Below, piece after piece: positions 11,659-25,065 of a stretch of 64,000 bases of DNA. Position numbers and translations under genes: made by a program. This DNA is from Metaphire vulgaris (Eukaryota > Annelida > Clitellata > Crassiclitellata > Megascolecidae), in the NCBI GenBank assembly GCA_018105865.1, contig CM030863.1:4428754-4492753 (forward strand), written 5' to 3'. The notes below the pieces were generated by a model. The model saw only the letters and a list, made by a program, of their open reading frames with translations. It was not told the origin of the DNA and did no database searches. Within the stretch, counting starts at the first letter, position 1. Each line of letters opens with the position of its first letter.

Positions 11659-11944
11659 CTGAAAACAGAAGAACATCGATTAGATTGTCTAGAGTCTAAA
11701 ATCAGTGAAGCACGTTTTGCATGCCTTGTTGCTTAGATTGCAACAGTCGATCGCCCGTCATTATTTCTGACAGGCATATGCACGTCAAGCGGCGCTAGAA
11801 TGAGAACCACCATACGACGAAATTGGAATATACAAGTATAATTTGTTTAAATAATCATAATGACAACAACATTATTAAGATGCCATAAGGTTCGCGAACT
11901 ACTTCAATGGCGAAGACGACGACGGCGACGGCGCACTCACTCAC

Positions 11945-13297
11945 CCAGGCTTGGCTCGAAGCATCCAGTCACTTTCACGGTCAAGTCGTATGTTTCGGCT
12001 CGTGGGTCCTTCGTTCCTTCCGGACTGATACCGAACTTGACTGCCTCAACAGGGCTGCCGTCTGGACTCGGATAGAACGTAACGCTTCCGTCCTCAGGTA
12101 CAACCTTCTCGATTGTGTCAGACTTCCCAGATGGGTAAAATATGACGAAGACGATAGTCTCGGCGATTGGTTCATCGACCGAAACCGACTGGATGAGCGA
12201 ACCTGGCTGGAGGCTGACGAGCAGCTGTGGAGATGGCTCGTTCTCGGAAGGTACGGCCGGCTGCCAGTCTATCGCGCCTGGCTGAGACTCGGGTGGTTTG
12301 CTGTTTTCGTTTGCGTTCACGACTTCGATGTCATCTTCGCCAAATGTCGGCGCTTGCGATGGCATCCGGTCAGACAGCGGACAGTAGACCGTTGTCGTGA
12401 CGGTCGGGGTCGTCGTCGTCGTGACGACGGTTACAGCTGTCGTCGAGCCGAACGTGGGTGTGCCACTCGTCGTCGTCGCCGCCGCCGTCGGGGACGACAG
12501 CGTCGTTGTCGTCGACGGCACGGTCTGAGTCGTGACCGCTCCGGTCGTCGGTGAGGTCGTTACGGTCGTCGTCGTCGATGGTACTGTCTGTCCGACGCTG
12601 GTCGTCGTCGGCGCGACAGTCGTCTCCTCTCTCAGGCAGCCCTGAGCGCTCGGAATCACACGGAAGATTTCGATCGAACTGTCCGTCCTCAAGCTCTTCA
12701 GTATGACGCGCAGATGCGTGGTTGTAGAAGCGATGATGGATGCTGGTATGAGCACACGTCCGCTTGGCGTTACTGGCACGTCCTGTACGATTGTCGTTTC
12801 GCCTTCAGCGTTCTTCGCCACGAGGTCGACCTTACTCAACCCACTTTCTTTACCCGTTTCGACCGAAGTCACTGAAACCGGTTTGGCGAACTTCAGCGCG
12901 AACTCGGGTGGGACTTTGGCCTCTTTTGGTGTTGCTGCGTCGTCGGAGCTCGTAGTCTCCACTACCCACGGCTGACCTGTCGATCTGTCGAGCGGCTTTA
13001 ATTGTCTCGACGACCCGATGTCCGTCGTAACGCTCTGCAGTGGCAGGTCCGTCGGCGGACCGGTCATCGAGTCTTGGAGATAGCATACGGCAATCGTCGT
13101 CGTTCCCTCTGGTGAAACGGTCGTTGTCACGATCGCTGTCGTCGTCGTCGTCGTCGTGGACTCGACTACGGTCGTGGCAGTAGCTGTTGTGATGCTCGTA
13201 GGCGTAGTAGTGATCGGCGTGGAGCCAGGTGCCGTCGTCGTGGACGCTGCTGACGTCGTCGTCGTTGTCGCAGACGGGGTCGTGGCGACGGTCGTCG
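11945..13297 (-). CDS. Exon A11: two discoidin-like domains
   Basis: An intact 451-codon unit with phase-1 ends. Variants are STTTH, VIPSAQ, SENEP, EPI and DPR. With A14 it represents the left-hand haplotype of the array. Confidence 0.85.
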
Positions 13298-13583
13298 CTG
13301 AAAACAGAAGAACATCGATTAGATTGTCTAGAGTCTAAAATCAGTGAAGCACGTTTTGCATGCCTTGTTGCTTAGATTGCAACAGTCGATCGCCCGTCAT
13401 TATTTCTGACAGGCATATGCACGTCAAGCGGCGCTAGAATGAGAACCACCATACGACGAAATTGGAATATACAAGTATAATTTGTTTAAATAATCATAAT
13501 GACAACAACATTATTAAGATGCCATAAGGTTCGCGAACTACTTCAATGGCGAAGACGACGACGGCGACGGCGCACTCACTCTC

Positions 13584-14937
13584 CCAGGCTTGGCTCGAAG
13601 CATCCAGTCACTTTCACGGTCAAGTCGTATGTTTCGGCTCGTGGGTCCTTCGTTCCTTCCGGACTGATACCGAACTTGACTGCCTCAACAGGGCTGCCGT
13701 CTGGACTCGGATAGAACGTAACGCTTCCGTCCTCAGGTACAACCTTCTCGATTGTGTCAGACTTCCCAGATGGGTAAAATATGACGAAGACGATAGTCTC
13801 GGCGATTGGTTCATCGACCGAAACCGACTGGATGAGCGAACCTGGCTGGAGGCCGACGAGCAGCTGTGGAGATGGCTCGTTCTTGGAAGGTACGGCCGGC
13901 TGCCAGTCTATCGCGCCTGGCTGAGACTCGGGTGGTTTGCTGTTTTCGTTTGCGTTCACGACTTCGATGTCATCTTCGCCAAATGTCGGCGCTTGCGATG
14001 GCATCCGGTCAGACAGCGGACAGTAGACCGTTGTCGTGACGGTCGGGGTCGTCGTCGTCGTGACGACGGTTACAGCTGTCGTCGAGCCGAACGTGGGTGT
14101 GCCACTCGTCGTCGTCGCCGCCGCCGTCGGGGACGACAGCGTCGTTGTCGTCGACGGCACGGTCTGAGTCGTGACCGCTCCGGTCGTCGGTGAGGTCGTT
14201 ACGGTCGTCGTCGTCGATGGTACTGTCTGTCCGACGCTGGTCGTCGTCGGCGCGACAGTCGTCTCTCTCTCTCAGGCAGCCCTGAGCGCTCGGAATCACA
14301 CGGAAGATTTCGATCGAACTGTCCGTCCTCAAGCTCTTCAGTATGACGCGCAGATGCGTGGTTGTAGAAGCGATGATGGATGCTGGTATGAGCACACGTC
14401 CGCTTGGCGTTACTGGCACGTCCTGTACGATTGTCGTTTCGCCTTCAGCGTTCTTCGCCACGAGGTCGACCTTACTCAACCCACTTTCTTTACCCGTTTC
14501 GACCGAAGTCACTGAAACCGGTTTGGCGAACTTCAGCGCGAACTCGGGTGGGACTTTGGCCTCTTTTGGTGTTGCTGCGTCGTCGGAGCTCGTAGTCTCC
14601 ACCACCCACGGCTGACCTGTCGATCTGTCGAGCGGTTTTAATTGTCTCGACGACCCGATGTCCGTCGTAACGCTCTGCAGTGGCAGGTCCGTCGGCGGAC
14701 CGGTCATCGAGTCTTGGAGATAGCATACGGCAATCGTCGTCGTTCCCTCTGGTGAAACGGTCGTTGTCACGATCGCTGTCGTCGTCGTCGTCGTCGTGGA
14801 CTCGACTACGGGCGTGGCAGTAGTTGTTGTGATGCTCGTAGGCGTAGTAGTGATCGGCGTGGAGCCAGGTGCCGTCGTCGTGGACGCTGCTGACGTCGTC
14901 GTCGTTGTCGCAGACGGGGTCGTGGCGACGGTCGTCG
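13584..14937 (-). pseudogene. Exon A10 with +1 frameshift
   Basis: The length is 1354 nt. The tract just after the end of domain I reads GTCTCTCTCTCTCAGG rather than GTCTCCTCTCTCAGG (around 14261-14276), one base longer, so linker 2 and domain II shift frame. Both halves are otherwise open. It combines SKNEP with EPI, a recombinant allele pattern not seen in other units. Confidence 0.7.
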
Positions 14938-15221
14938 CTGAAAACAGAAGAACATCGATTAGATTGTCTAGAGTCTAAAATCAGTGAAGCACGTTTTGCA
15001 TGCCTTGTTGCTTAGATTGCAACAGTCGATCGCCCGTCATTATTTCTGACAGGCATATGCACGTCAAGCGGCGCTAGAATGAGAACCACCATACGACGAA
15101 ATTGGAATATACAAGTATAATTTGTTTAAATAATCATAATGACAACAACATTATTAAGATGTAGAGGTTCGCGAACTACTTCAATGGCGAAGACGACGAC
15201 GGCGACGGCGCACTCACTCAC

Positions 15222-16574
15222 CCAGGCTTGGCTCGAAGCATCCAGTCACTTTCACGGTCAAGTCGTATGTTTCGGCTCGTGGGTCCTTCGTTCCTTCCGG
15301 ACTGATACCGAACTTGACTGCCTCAACAGGGCTGCCGTCTGGACTCGGATAGAACGTAACGCTTCCGTCCTCAGGTACAACCTTCTCGATTGTGTCAGAC
15401 TTCCCAGATGGGTAAAATATGACGAAGACGATAGTCTCGGCGTTTGGTTCATCGACCGAAACCGACTGGATGAGCGAACCTGGCTGGAGGCTGACGAGCA
15501 GCTGTGGAGATGGCTCGTTCTCGGAAGGTACGGCCGGCTGCCAGTCTATCGCGCCTGGCTGAGACTCGGGTGGTTTGCTGTTTTCGTTTGCGTTCACGAC
15601 TTCGATGTCATCTTCGCCAAATGTCGGCGCTTGCGATGGCATCCGGTCAGACAGCGGACAGTAGACCGTTGTCGTGACGGTCGGGGTCGTCGTCGTCGTG
15701 ACGACGGTTACAGCTGTCGTCGAGCCGAACGTGGGTGTGCCACTCGTCGTCGTCGCCGCCGCCGTCGGGGACGACAGCGTCGTTGTCGTCGACGGCACGG
15801 TCTGAGTCGTGACCGCTCCGGTCGTCGGTGAGGTCGTTACGGTCGTCGTCGTCGATGGTACTGTCTGTCCGACGCTGGTCGTCGTCGGCGCGACAGTCGT
15901 CTCCTCTCTCAGGCAGCCCTGAGCGCTCGGATTCACACGGAAGATTTCGATCGAACTGTCCGTCCTCAAGCTCTTCAGTATGACGCGCAGATGCGTGGTT
16001 GTAGAAGCGATGATGGATGCTGGTATGAGCACACGTCCGCTTGGCGTTACTGGCACGTCCTGTACGATTGTCGTTTCGCCTTCAGCGTTCTTCGCCACGA
16101 GGTCGACCTTACTCAACCCACTTTCTTTACCCGTTTCGACCGAAGTCACTGAAACCGGTTTGGCGAACTTCAGCGCGAACTCGGGTGGGACTTTGGCCTC
16201 TTTTGGTGTTGCTGCGTCGTCGGAGCTCGTAGTCTCCACCACCCACGGCTGACCTGTCGATCTGTCGAGCGGTTTTAATTGTCTCGACGACCCGATGTCC
16301 GTCGTAACGCTCTGCAGTGGCAGGTCCGTCGGCGGACCGGTCATCGAGTCTTGGAGATAGCATACGGCAATCGTCGTCGTTCCCTCTGGTGAAACGGTCG
16401 TTGTCACGATCGCTGTCGTCGTCGTCGTCGTCGTGGACTCGACTACGGGCGTGGCAGTAGCTGTTGTGATGCTCGTAGGCGTAGTAGTGATCGGCGTGGA
16501 GCCAGGTGCCGTCGTCGTGGACGCTGCTGACGTCGTCGTCGTTGTCGCAGACGGGGTCGTGGCGACGGTCGTCG
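15222..16574 (-). CDS. Exon A9: two discoidin-like domains
   Basis: An intact 451-codon unit. It is the first unit from the left to carry VNPSAQ at the end of domain I (A14-A10 have VIPSAQ), with SENEP and EPN in domain II. The following intron has the TAGAGG variant, and the first linker reads ACGCCC (Thr-Pro) where A14, A13 and A11 have ACGACC. Confidence 0.85.
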
Positions 16575-16860
16575 CTGAAAACAGAAGAACATCGATTAGA
16601 TTGTCTAGAGTCTAAAATCAGTGAAGCACGTTTTGCATGCCTTGTTGCTTAGATTGCAACAGTCGATCGCCCGTCATTATTTCTGACAGGCATATGCACG
16701 TCAAGCGGCGCTAGAATGAGAACCACCATACGACGAAATTGGAATATACAAGTATAATTTGTTTAAATAATCATAATGACAACAACATTATTAAGATGCC
16801 ATAAGGTTCGCGAACTACTTCAATGGCGAAGACGACGACGGCGACGGCGCACTCACTCAC

Positions 16861-18213
16861 CCAGGCTTGGCTCGAAGCATCCAGTCACTTTCACGGTCAA
16901 GTCGTATGTTTCGGCTCGTGGGTCCTTCGTTCCTTCCGGACTGATACCGAACTTGACTGCCTCAACAGGGCTGCCGTCTGGACTCGGATAGAACGTAACG
17001 CTTCCGTCCTCAGGTACAACCTTCTCGATTGTGTCAGACTTCCCAGATGGGTAAAATATGACGAAGACGATAGTCTCGGCGTTTGGTTCATCGACCGAAA
17101 CCGACTGGATGAGCGAACCTGGCTGGAGGCCGACGAGCAGCTGTGGAGATGGCTCGTTCTTGGAAGGTACGGCCGGCTGCCAGTCTATCGCGCCTGGCTG
17201 AGACTCGGGTGGTTTGCTGTTTTCGTTTGCGTTCACGACTTCGATGTCATCTTCGCCAAATGTCGGCGCTTGCGATGGCATCCGGTCAGACAGCGGACAG
17301 TAGACCGTTGTCGTGACGGTCGGGGTCGTCGTCGTCGTGACGACGGTTACAGCTGTCGTCGAGCCGAACGTGGGTGTGCCACTCGTCGTCGTCGCCGCCG
17401 CCGTCGGGGACGACAGCGTCGTTGTCGTCGACGGCACGGTCTGAGTCGTGACCGCTCCGGTCGTCGGTGAGGTCGTTACGGTCGTCGTCGTCGATGGTAC
17501 TGTCTGTCCGACGCTGGTCGTCGTCGGCGCGACAGTCGTCTCCTCTCTGAGGCAGCCCTGAGCGCTCGGATTCACACGGAAGATTTCGATCGAACTGTCC
17601 GTCCTCAAGCTCTTCAGTATGACGCGCAGATGCGTGGTTGTAGAAGCGATGATGGATGCTGGTATGAGCACACGTCCGCTTGGCGTTACTGGCACGTCCT
17701 GTACGATTGTCGTTTCGCCTTCAGCGTTCTTCGCCACGAGGTCGACCTTACTCAACCCACTTTCTTTACCCGTTTCGACCGAAGTCACTGAAACCGGTTT
17801 GGCGAACTTCAGCGCGAACTCGGGTGGGACTTTGGCCTCTTTTGGTGTTGCTGCGTCGTCGGAGCTCGTAGTCTCCACCACCCACGGCTGACCTGTCGAT
17901 CTGTCGAGCGGTTTTAATTGTCTCGACGACCCGATGTCCGTCGTAACGCTCTGCAGTGGCAGGTCCGTCGGCGGACCGGTCATCGAGTCTTGGAGATAGC
18001 ATACGGCAATCGTCGTCGTTCCCTCTGGTGAAACGGTCGTTGTCACGATCGCTGTCGTCGTCGTCGTCGTCGTGGACTCGACTACGGGCGTGGCAGTAGT
18101 TGTTGTGATGCTCGTAGGCGTAGTAGTGATCGGCGTGGAGCCAGGTGCCGTCGTCGTGGACGCTGCTGACGTCGTCGTCGTTGTCGCAGACGGGGTCGTG
18201 GCGACGGTCGTCG
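16861..18213 (-). CDS. Exon A8: two discoidin-like domains
   Basis: An intact 451-codon unit with phase-1 ends; variants VNPSAQ, SKNEP with Val-Gly-Leu after LL, and EPN. The Cys-Leu-Arg-Glu end of domain I uses CTCAG in place of CTGAG on the coding strand, a silent marker also found in some units to the right. Confidence 0.85.
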
Positions 18214-18499
18214 CTGAAAACAGAAGAACATCGATTAGATTGTCTAGAGTCTAAAATCAGTGAAGCACGTTTTGCATGCCTTGTTGCTTAGATTGCAACA
18301 GTCGATCGCCCGTCATTATTTCTGACAGGCATATGCACGTCAAGCGGCGCTAGAATGAGAACCACCATACGACGAAATTGGAATATACAAGTATAATTTG
18401 TTTAAATAATCATAATGACAACAACATTATTAAGATGCCATAAGGTTCGCGAACTACTTCAATGGCGAAGACGACGACGGCGACGGCGCACTCACTCAC

Positions 18500-19853
18500 C
18501 CAGGCTTGGCTCGAAGCATCCAGTCACTTTCACGGTCAAGTCGTATGTTTCGGCTCGTGGGTCCTTCGTTCCTTCCGGACTGATACCGAACTTGACTGCC
18601 TCAACAGGGCTGCCGTCTGGACTCGGATAGAACGTAACGCTTCCGTCCTCAGGTACAACCTTCTCGATTGTGTCAGACTTCCCAGATGGGTAAAATATGA
18701 CGAAGACGATAGTCTCGGCGTTTGCTTCATCGACCGAAACCGACTGGATGAGCGAACCTGGCTGGAGGCCGACGAGCAGCTGTGGAGATGGCTCGTTCTT
18801 GGAAGGTACGGCCGGCTGCCAGTCTATCGCGCCTGGCTGAGACTCGGGTGGTTTGCTGTTTTCGTTTGCGTTCACGACTTCGATGTCATCCTCGCCAAAT
18901 GTCGGCGCTTGCGATGGCATCCGGTCAGACAGCGGACAGTAGACCGTTGTCGTGACGGTCGGGGTCGTCGTCGTCGTGACGACGGTTACAGCTGTCGTCG
19001 AGCCGAACGTGGGTGTGCCACTCGTCGTCGTCGCCGCCGCCGTCGGGGACGACAGCGTCGTTGTCGTCGACGGCACGGTCTGAGTCGTGACCGCTCCGGT
19101 CGTCGGTGAGGTCGTTACGGTCGTCGTCGTCGATGGTACTGTCTGTCCGACGCTGGTCGTCGTCGGCGCGACAGTCGTCTCCTCTCTCAGGCAGCCCTGA
19201 GCGCTCGGATTCACACGGAAGATTTCGATCGAACTGTCCGTCCTCAAGCTCTTCAGTATGACGCGCAGATGCGTGGTTGTAGAAGCGATGATGGATGCTG
19301 GTATGAGCACACGTCCGCTTGGCGTTACTGGCACGTCCTGTACGATTGTCGTTTCGCCTTCAGCGTTCTTCGCCACGAGGTCGACCTTACTCAACCCACT
19401 TTCTTTACCCGTTTCGACCGAAGTCACTGAAACCGGTTTGGCGAACTTCAGCGCGAACTCGGGTGGGACTTTGGCCTCTTTTGGTTGTTGCTGCGTCGTC
19501 GGAGCTCGTAGTCTCCACCACCCACGGCTGACCTGTCGATCTGTCGAGCGGTTTTAATTGTCTCGACGACCCGATGTCCGTCGTAACGCTCTGCAGTGGC
19601 AGGTCCGTCGGCGGACCGGTCATCGAGTCTTGGAGATAGCATACGGCAATCGTCGTCGTTCCCTCTGGCGAAACGGTCGTTGTCACGATCGCTGTCGTCG
19701 TCGTCGTCGTCGTGGACTCGACTACGGGCGTGGCAGTAGTTGTTGTGATGCTCGTAGGCGTAGTAGTGATCGGCGTGGAGCCAGGTGCCGTCGTCGTGGA
19801 CGCTGCTGACGTCGTCGTCGTTGTCGCAGACGGGGTCGTGGCGACGGTCGTCG
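18500..19853 (-). pseudogene. Exon A7 with +1 frameshift in domain I
   Basis: The length is 1354 nt. GGTTGTTGCTG at about 19484-19494 has one base more than GGTGTTGCTG in the other units, changing the frame inside domain I shortly after its conserved Trp. The sequence downstream of the break stays open for 311 codons. Variants are EAN and SKNEP, shared with A5 and A2. Confidence 0.7.
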
Positions 19854-20139
19854 CTGAAAACAGAAGAACATCGATTAGATTGTCTAGAGTCTAAAATCAG
19901 TGAAGCACGTTTTGCATGCCTTGTTGCTTAGATTGCAACAGTCGATCGCCCGTCATTATTTCTGACAGGCATATGCACGTCAAGCGGCGCTAGAATGAGA
20001 ACCACCATACGACGAAATTGGAATATACAAGTATAATTTGTTTAAATAATCATAATGACAACAACATTATTAAGATGCCATAAGGTTCGCGAACTACTTC
20101 AATGGCGAAGACGACGACGGCGACGGCGCACTCACTCAC

Positions 20140-21495
20140 CCAGGCTTGGCTCGAAGCATCCAGTCACTTTCACGGTCAAGTCGTATGTTTCGGCTTGTGG
20201 GTCCTTCGTTCCTTCCGGACTGATACCGAACTTGACTGCCTCAACAGGGCTGCCGTCTGGACTCGGATAGAACGTAACGCTTCCGTCCTCAGGTACAACC
20301 TTCTCGATTGTGTCAGACTTCCCAGATGGGTAAAATATGACGAAGACGATAGTCTCGGCGTTTGGTTCATCGACCGAAACCGACTGGATGAGCGAACCTG
20401 GCTGGAGGCCGACGAGCAGCTGTGGAGATGGCTCGTTCTTGGAAGGTACGGCCGGCTGCCAGTCTATCGCGCCTGGCTGAGAGACGGGTGGTTTGCTGTT
20501 TTCGTTTGCGTTCACGACTTCGATGTCATCCTCGCCAAATGTCGGCGCTTGCGATGGCATCCGGTCAGACAGCGGACAGTAGACCGTTGTCGTGACGGTC
20601 GGGGTCGTCGTCGTCGTGACGACGGTTACAGCTGTCGTCGAGCCGAACGTGGGTGTGCCACTCGTCGTCGTCGCCGCCGCCGTCGGGGACGACAGCGTCG
20701 TTGTCGTCGACGGCACGGTCTGAGTCGTGACCGCTCCGGTCGTCGGTGAGGTCGTTACGGTCGTCGTCGTCGATGGTACTGTCTGTCCGACGCTGGTCGT
20801 CGTCGGCGCGACAGTCGTCTCCTCTCTGAGGCAGCCCTGAGCGCTCGGATTCACACGGAAGATTTCGATCGAACTGTCCGTCCTCAAGCTCTTCAGTATG
20901 ACGCGCAGGTGCTTGGTTGTAGAAGCGATGATGGATGCTGGTATGAGCACACGTCCGCTTGGCGTTACTGGCACGTCCTGTACGATTGTCGTTTCGCCTT
21001 CAGCGTTCTTCGCCACGAGGTCGACCTTACTCAACCCACTTTCTTTACCCGTTTCGACCGAAGTCACTGAAACCGGTTTGGCGAACTTCAGCGCGAACTC
21101 GGGTGGGACTTTGGCCTCTTTTGGTGTTGCTGCGTCGTCGGAGCTCGTAGTCTCCACTACCCACGGCTGACCTGTCGATCTGTCGAGCGGCTTTAATTGT
21201 CTCGACGACCCGATGTCCGTCGTAACGCTCTGCAGTGGCAGGTCCGTCGGCGGACCGGTCATCGAGTCTTGGAGATAGCATACGGCAATCGTCGTCGTTC
21301 CCTCTGGCGAAACGGTCGTTGTCACGATCGCTGTCGTCGTCGTCGTCGTCGTCGTGGACTCGACTACGGGCGTGGCAGTAGTTGTTGTGATGCTCGTAGG
21401 CGTAGTAGTGATCGGCGTGGAGCCAGGTGCCGTCGTCGTGGACGCTGCTGACGTCGTCGTCGTTGTCGCAGACGGGGTCGTGGCGACGGTCGTCG
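20140..21495 (-). CDS. Exon A6: two discoidin-like domains
   Basis: An intact 452-codon unit (1356 nt). It has one extra Thr codon in the ACG run of linker 1, shared with A5 and A4. Unique changes in domain II are PPVSQ for PPESQ and a DPQ variant. Confidence 0.85.
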
Positions 21496-21781
21496 CTGAA
21501 AACAGAAGAACATCGATTAGATTGTCTAGAGTCTAAAATCAGTGAAGCACGTTTTGCATGCCTTGTTGCTTAGATTGCAACAGTCGATCGCCCGTCATTA
21601 TTTCTGACAGGCATATGCACGTCAAGCGGCGCTAGAATGAGAACCACCATACGACGAAATTGGAATATACAAGTATAATTTGTTTAAATAATCATAATGA
21701 CAACAACATTATTAAGATGCCATAAGGTTCGCGAACTACTTCAATGGCGAAGACGACGACGGCGACGGCGCACTCACTCAC

Positions 21782-23137
21782 CCAGGCTTGGCTCGAAGCA
21801 TCCAGTCACTTTCACGGTCAAGTCGTATGTTTCGGCTCGTGGGTCCTTCGTTCCTTCCGGACTGATACCGAACTTGACTGCCTCAACAGGGCTGCCGTCT
21901 GGACTCGGATAGAACGTAACGCTTCCGTCCTCAGGTACAACCTTCTCGATTGTGTCAGACTTCCCAGATGGGTAAAATATGACGAAGACGATAGTCTCGG
22001 CGTTTGCTTCATCGACCGAAACCGACTGGATGAGCGAACCTGGCTGGAGGCCGACGAGCAGCTGTGGAGATGGCTCGTTCTTGGAAGGTACGGCCGGCTG
22101 CCAGTCTATCGCGCCTGGCTGAGACTCGGGTGGTTTGCTGTTTTCGTTTGCGTTCACGACTTCGATGTCATCTTCGCCAAATGTCGGCGCTTGCGATGGC
22201 ATCCGGTCAGACAGCGGACAGTAGACCGTTGTCGTGACGGTCGGGGTCGTCGTCGTCGTGACGACGGTTACAGCTGTCGTCGAGCCGAACGTGGGTGTGC
22301 CACTCGTCGTCGTCGCCGCCGCCGTCGGGGACGACAGCGTCGTTGTCGTCGACGGCACGGTCTGAGTCGTGACCGCTCCGGTCGTCGGTGAGGTCGTTAC
22401 GGTCGTCGTCGTCGATGGTACTGTCTGTCCGACGCTGGTCGTCGTCGGCGCGACAGTCGTCTCCTCTCTGAGGCAGCCCTGAGCGCTCGGATTCACACGG
22501 AAGATTTCGATCGAACTGTCCGTCCTCAAGCTCTTCAGTATGACGCGCAGATGCGTGGTTGTAGAAGCGATGATGGATGCTGGTATGAGCACACGTCCGC
22601 TTGGCGTTACTGGCACGTCCTGTACGATTGTCGTTTCGCCTTCAGCGTTCTTCGCCACGAGGTCGACCTTACTCAACCCACTTTCTTTACCCGTTTCGAC
22701 CGAAGTCACTGAAACCGGTTTGGCGAACTTCAGCGCGAACTCGGGTGGGACTTTGGCCTCTTTTGGTGTTGCTGCGTCGTCGGAGCTCGTAGTCTCCACT
22801 ACCCACGGCTGACCTGTCGATCTGTCGAGCGGCTTTAATTGTCTCGACGACCCGATGTCCGTCGTAACGCTCTGCAGTGGCAGGTCCGTCGGCGGACCGG
22901 TCATCGAGTCTTGGAGATAGCATACGGCAATCGTCGTCGTTCCCTCTGGCGAAACGGTCGTTGTCACGATCGCTGTCGTCGTCGTCGTCGTCGTCGTGGA
23001 CTCGACTACGGGCGTGGCAGTAGTTGTTGTGATGCTCGTAGGCGTAGTAGTGATCGGCGTGGAGCCAGGTGCCGTCGTCGTGGACGCTGCTGACGTCGTC
23101 GTCGTTGTCGCAGACGGGGTCGTGGCGACGGTCGTCG
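21782..23137 (-). CDS. Exon A5: two discoidin-like domains
   Basis: An intact 452-codon unit with the longer ACG run. It carries SKNEP, EAN and DPR in domain II, matching A7 and (except DPR) A2, which suggests copies of one ancestral unit interleaved with others. Confidence 0.85.
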
Positions 23138-23423
23138 CTGAAAACAGAAGAACATCGATTAGATTGTCTAGAGTCTAAAATCAGTGAAGCACGTTTTGCA
23201 TGCCTTGTTGCTTAGATTGCAACAGTCGATCGCCCGTCATTATTTCTGACAGGCATATGCACGTCAAGCGGCGCTAGAATGAGAACCACCATACGACGAA
23301 ATTGGAATATACAAGTATAATTTGTTTAAATAATCATAATGACAACAACATTATTAAGATGCCATAAGGTTCGCGAACTACTTCAATGGCGAAGACGACG
23401 ACGGCGACGGCGCACTCACTCAC

Positions 23424-24779
23424 CCAGGCTTGGCTCGAAGCATCCAGTCACTTTCACGGTCAAGTCGTATGTTTCGGCTTGTGGGTCCTTCGTTCCTTCC
23501 GGACTGATACCGAACTTGACTGCCTCAACAGGGCTGCCGTCTGGACTCGGATAGAACGTAACGCTTCCGTCCTCAGGTACAACCTTCTCGATTGTGTCAG
23601 ACTTCCCAGATGGGTAAAATATGACGAAGACGATAGTCTCGGCGATTGGTTCATCGACCGAAACCGACTGGATGAGCGAACCTGGCTGGAGGCTGACGAG
23701 CAGCTGTGGAGATGGCTCGTTCTCGGAAGGTACGGCCGGCTGCCAGTCTATCGCGCCTGGCTGAGACTCGGGTGGTTTGCTGTTTTCGTTTGCGTTCACG
23801 ACTTCGATGTCATCTTCGCCAAATGTCGGCGCTTGCGATGGCATCCGGTCAGACAGCGGACAGTAGACCGTTGTCGTGACGGTCGGGGTCGTCGTCGTCG
23901 TGACGACGGTTACAGCTGTCGTCGAGCCGAACGTGGGTGTGCCACTCGTCGTCGTCGCCGCCGCCGTCGGGGACGACAGCGTCGTTGTCGTCGACGGCAC
24001 GGTCTGAGTCGTGACCGCTCCGGTCGTCGGTGAGGTCGTTACGGTCGTCGTCGTCGATGGTACTGTCTGTCCGACGCTGGTCGTCGTCGGCGCGACAGTC
24101 GTCTCCTCTCTGAGGCAGCCCTGAGCGCTCGGATTCACACGGAAGATTTCGATCGAACTGTCCGTCCTCAAGCTCTTCAGTATGACGCGCAGATGCGTGG
24201 TTGTAGAAGCGATGATGGATGCTGGTATGAGCACACGTCCGCTTGGCGTTACTGGCACGTCCTGTACGATTGTCGTTTCGCCTTCAGCGTTCTTCGCCAC
24301 GAGGTCGACCTTACTCAACCCACTTTCTTTACCCGTTTCGACCGAAGTCACTGAAACCGGTTTGGCGAACTTCAGCGCGAACTCGGGTGGGACTTTGGCC
24401 TCTTTTGGTGTTGCTGCGTCGTCGGAGCTCGTAGTCTCCACTACCCACGGCTGACCTGTCGATCTGTCGAGCGGCTTTAATTGTCTCGACGACCCGATGT
24501 CCGTCGTAACGCTCTGCAGTGGCAGGTCCGTCGGCGGACCGGTCATCGAGTCTTGGAGATAGCATACGGCAATCGTCGTCGTTCCCTCTGGCGAAACGGT
24601 CGTTGTCACGATCGCTGTCGTCGTCGTCGTCGTCGTCGTGGACTCGACTACGGGCGTGGCAGTAGTTGTTGTGATGCTCGTAGGCGTAGTAGTGATCGGC
24701 GTGGAGCCAGGTGCCGTCGTCGTGGACGCTGCTGACGTCGTCGTCGTTGTCGCAGACGGGGTCGTGGCGACGGTCGTCG
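23424..24779 (-). CDS. Exon A4: two discoidin-like domains
   Basis: An intact 452-codon unit. Domain II has SENEP, EPI and DPQ. Domain I has STTTH and VNPSAQ. Apart from the STTTH/STTKH site and the length of the ACG run it matches its right-hand neighbour A3. Confidence 0.85.
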
Positions 24780-25065
24780 CTGAAAACAGAAGAACATCGA
24801 TTAGATTGTCTAGAGTCTAAAATCAGTGAAGCACGTTTTGCATGCCTTGTTGCTTAGATTGCAACAGTCGATCGCCCGTCATTATTTCTGACAGGCATAT
24901 GCACGTCAAGCGGCGCTAGAATGAGAACCACCATACGACGAAATTGGAATATACAAGTATAATTTGTTTAAATAATCATAATGACAACAACATTATTAAG
25001 ATGCCATAAGGTTCGCGAACTACTTCAATGGCGAAGACGACGACGGCGACGGCGCACTCACTCAC

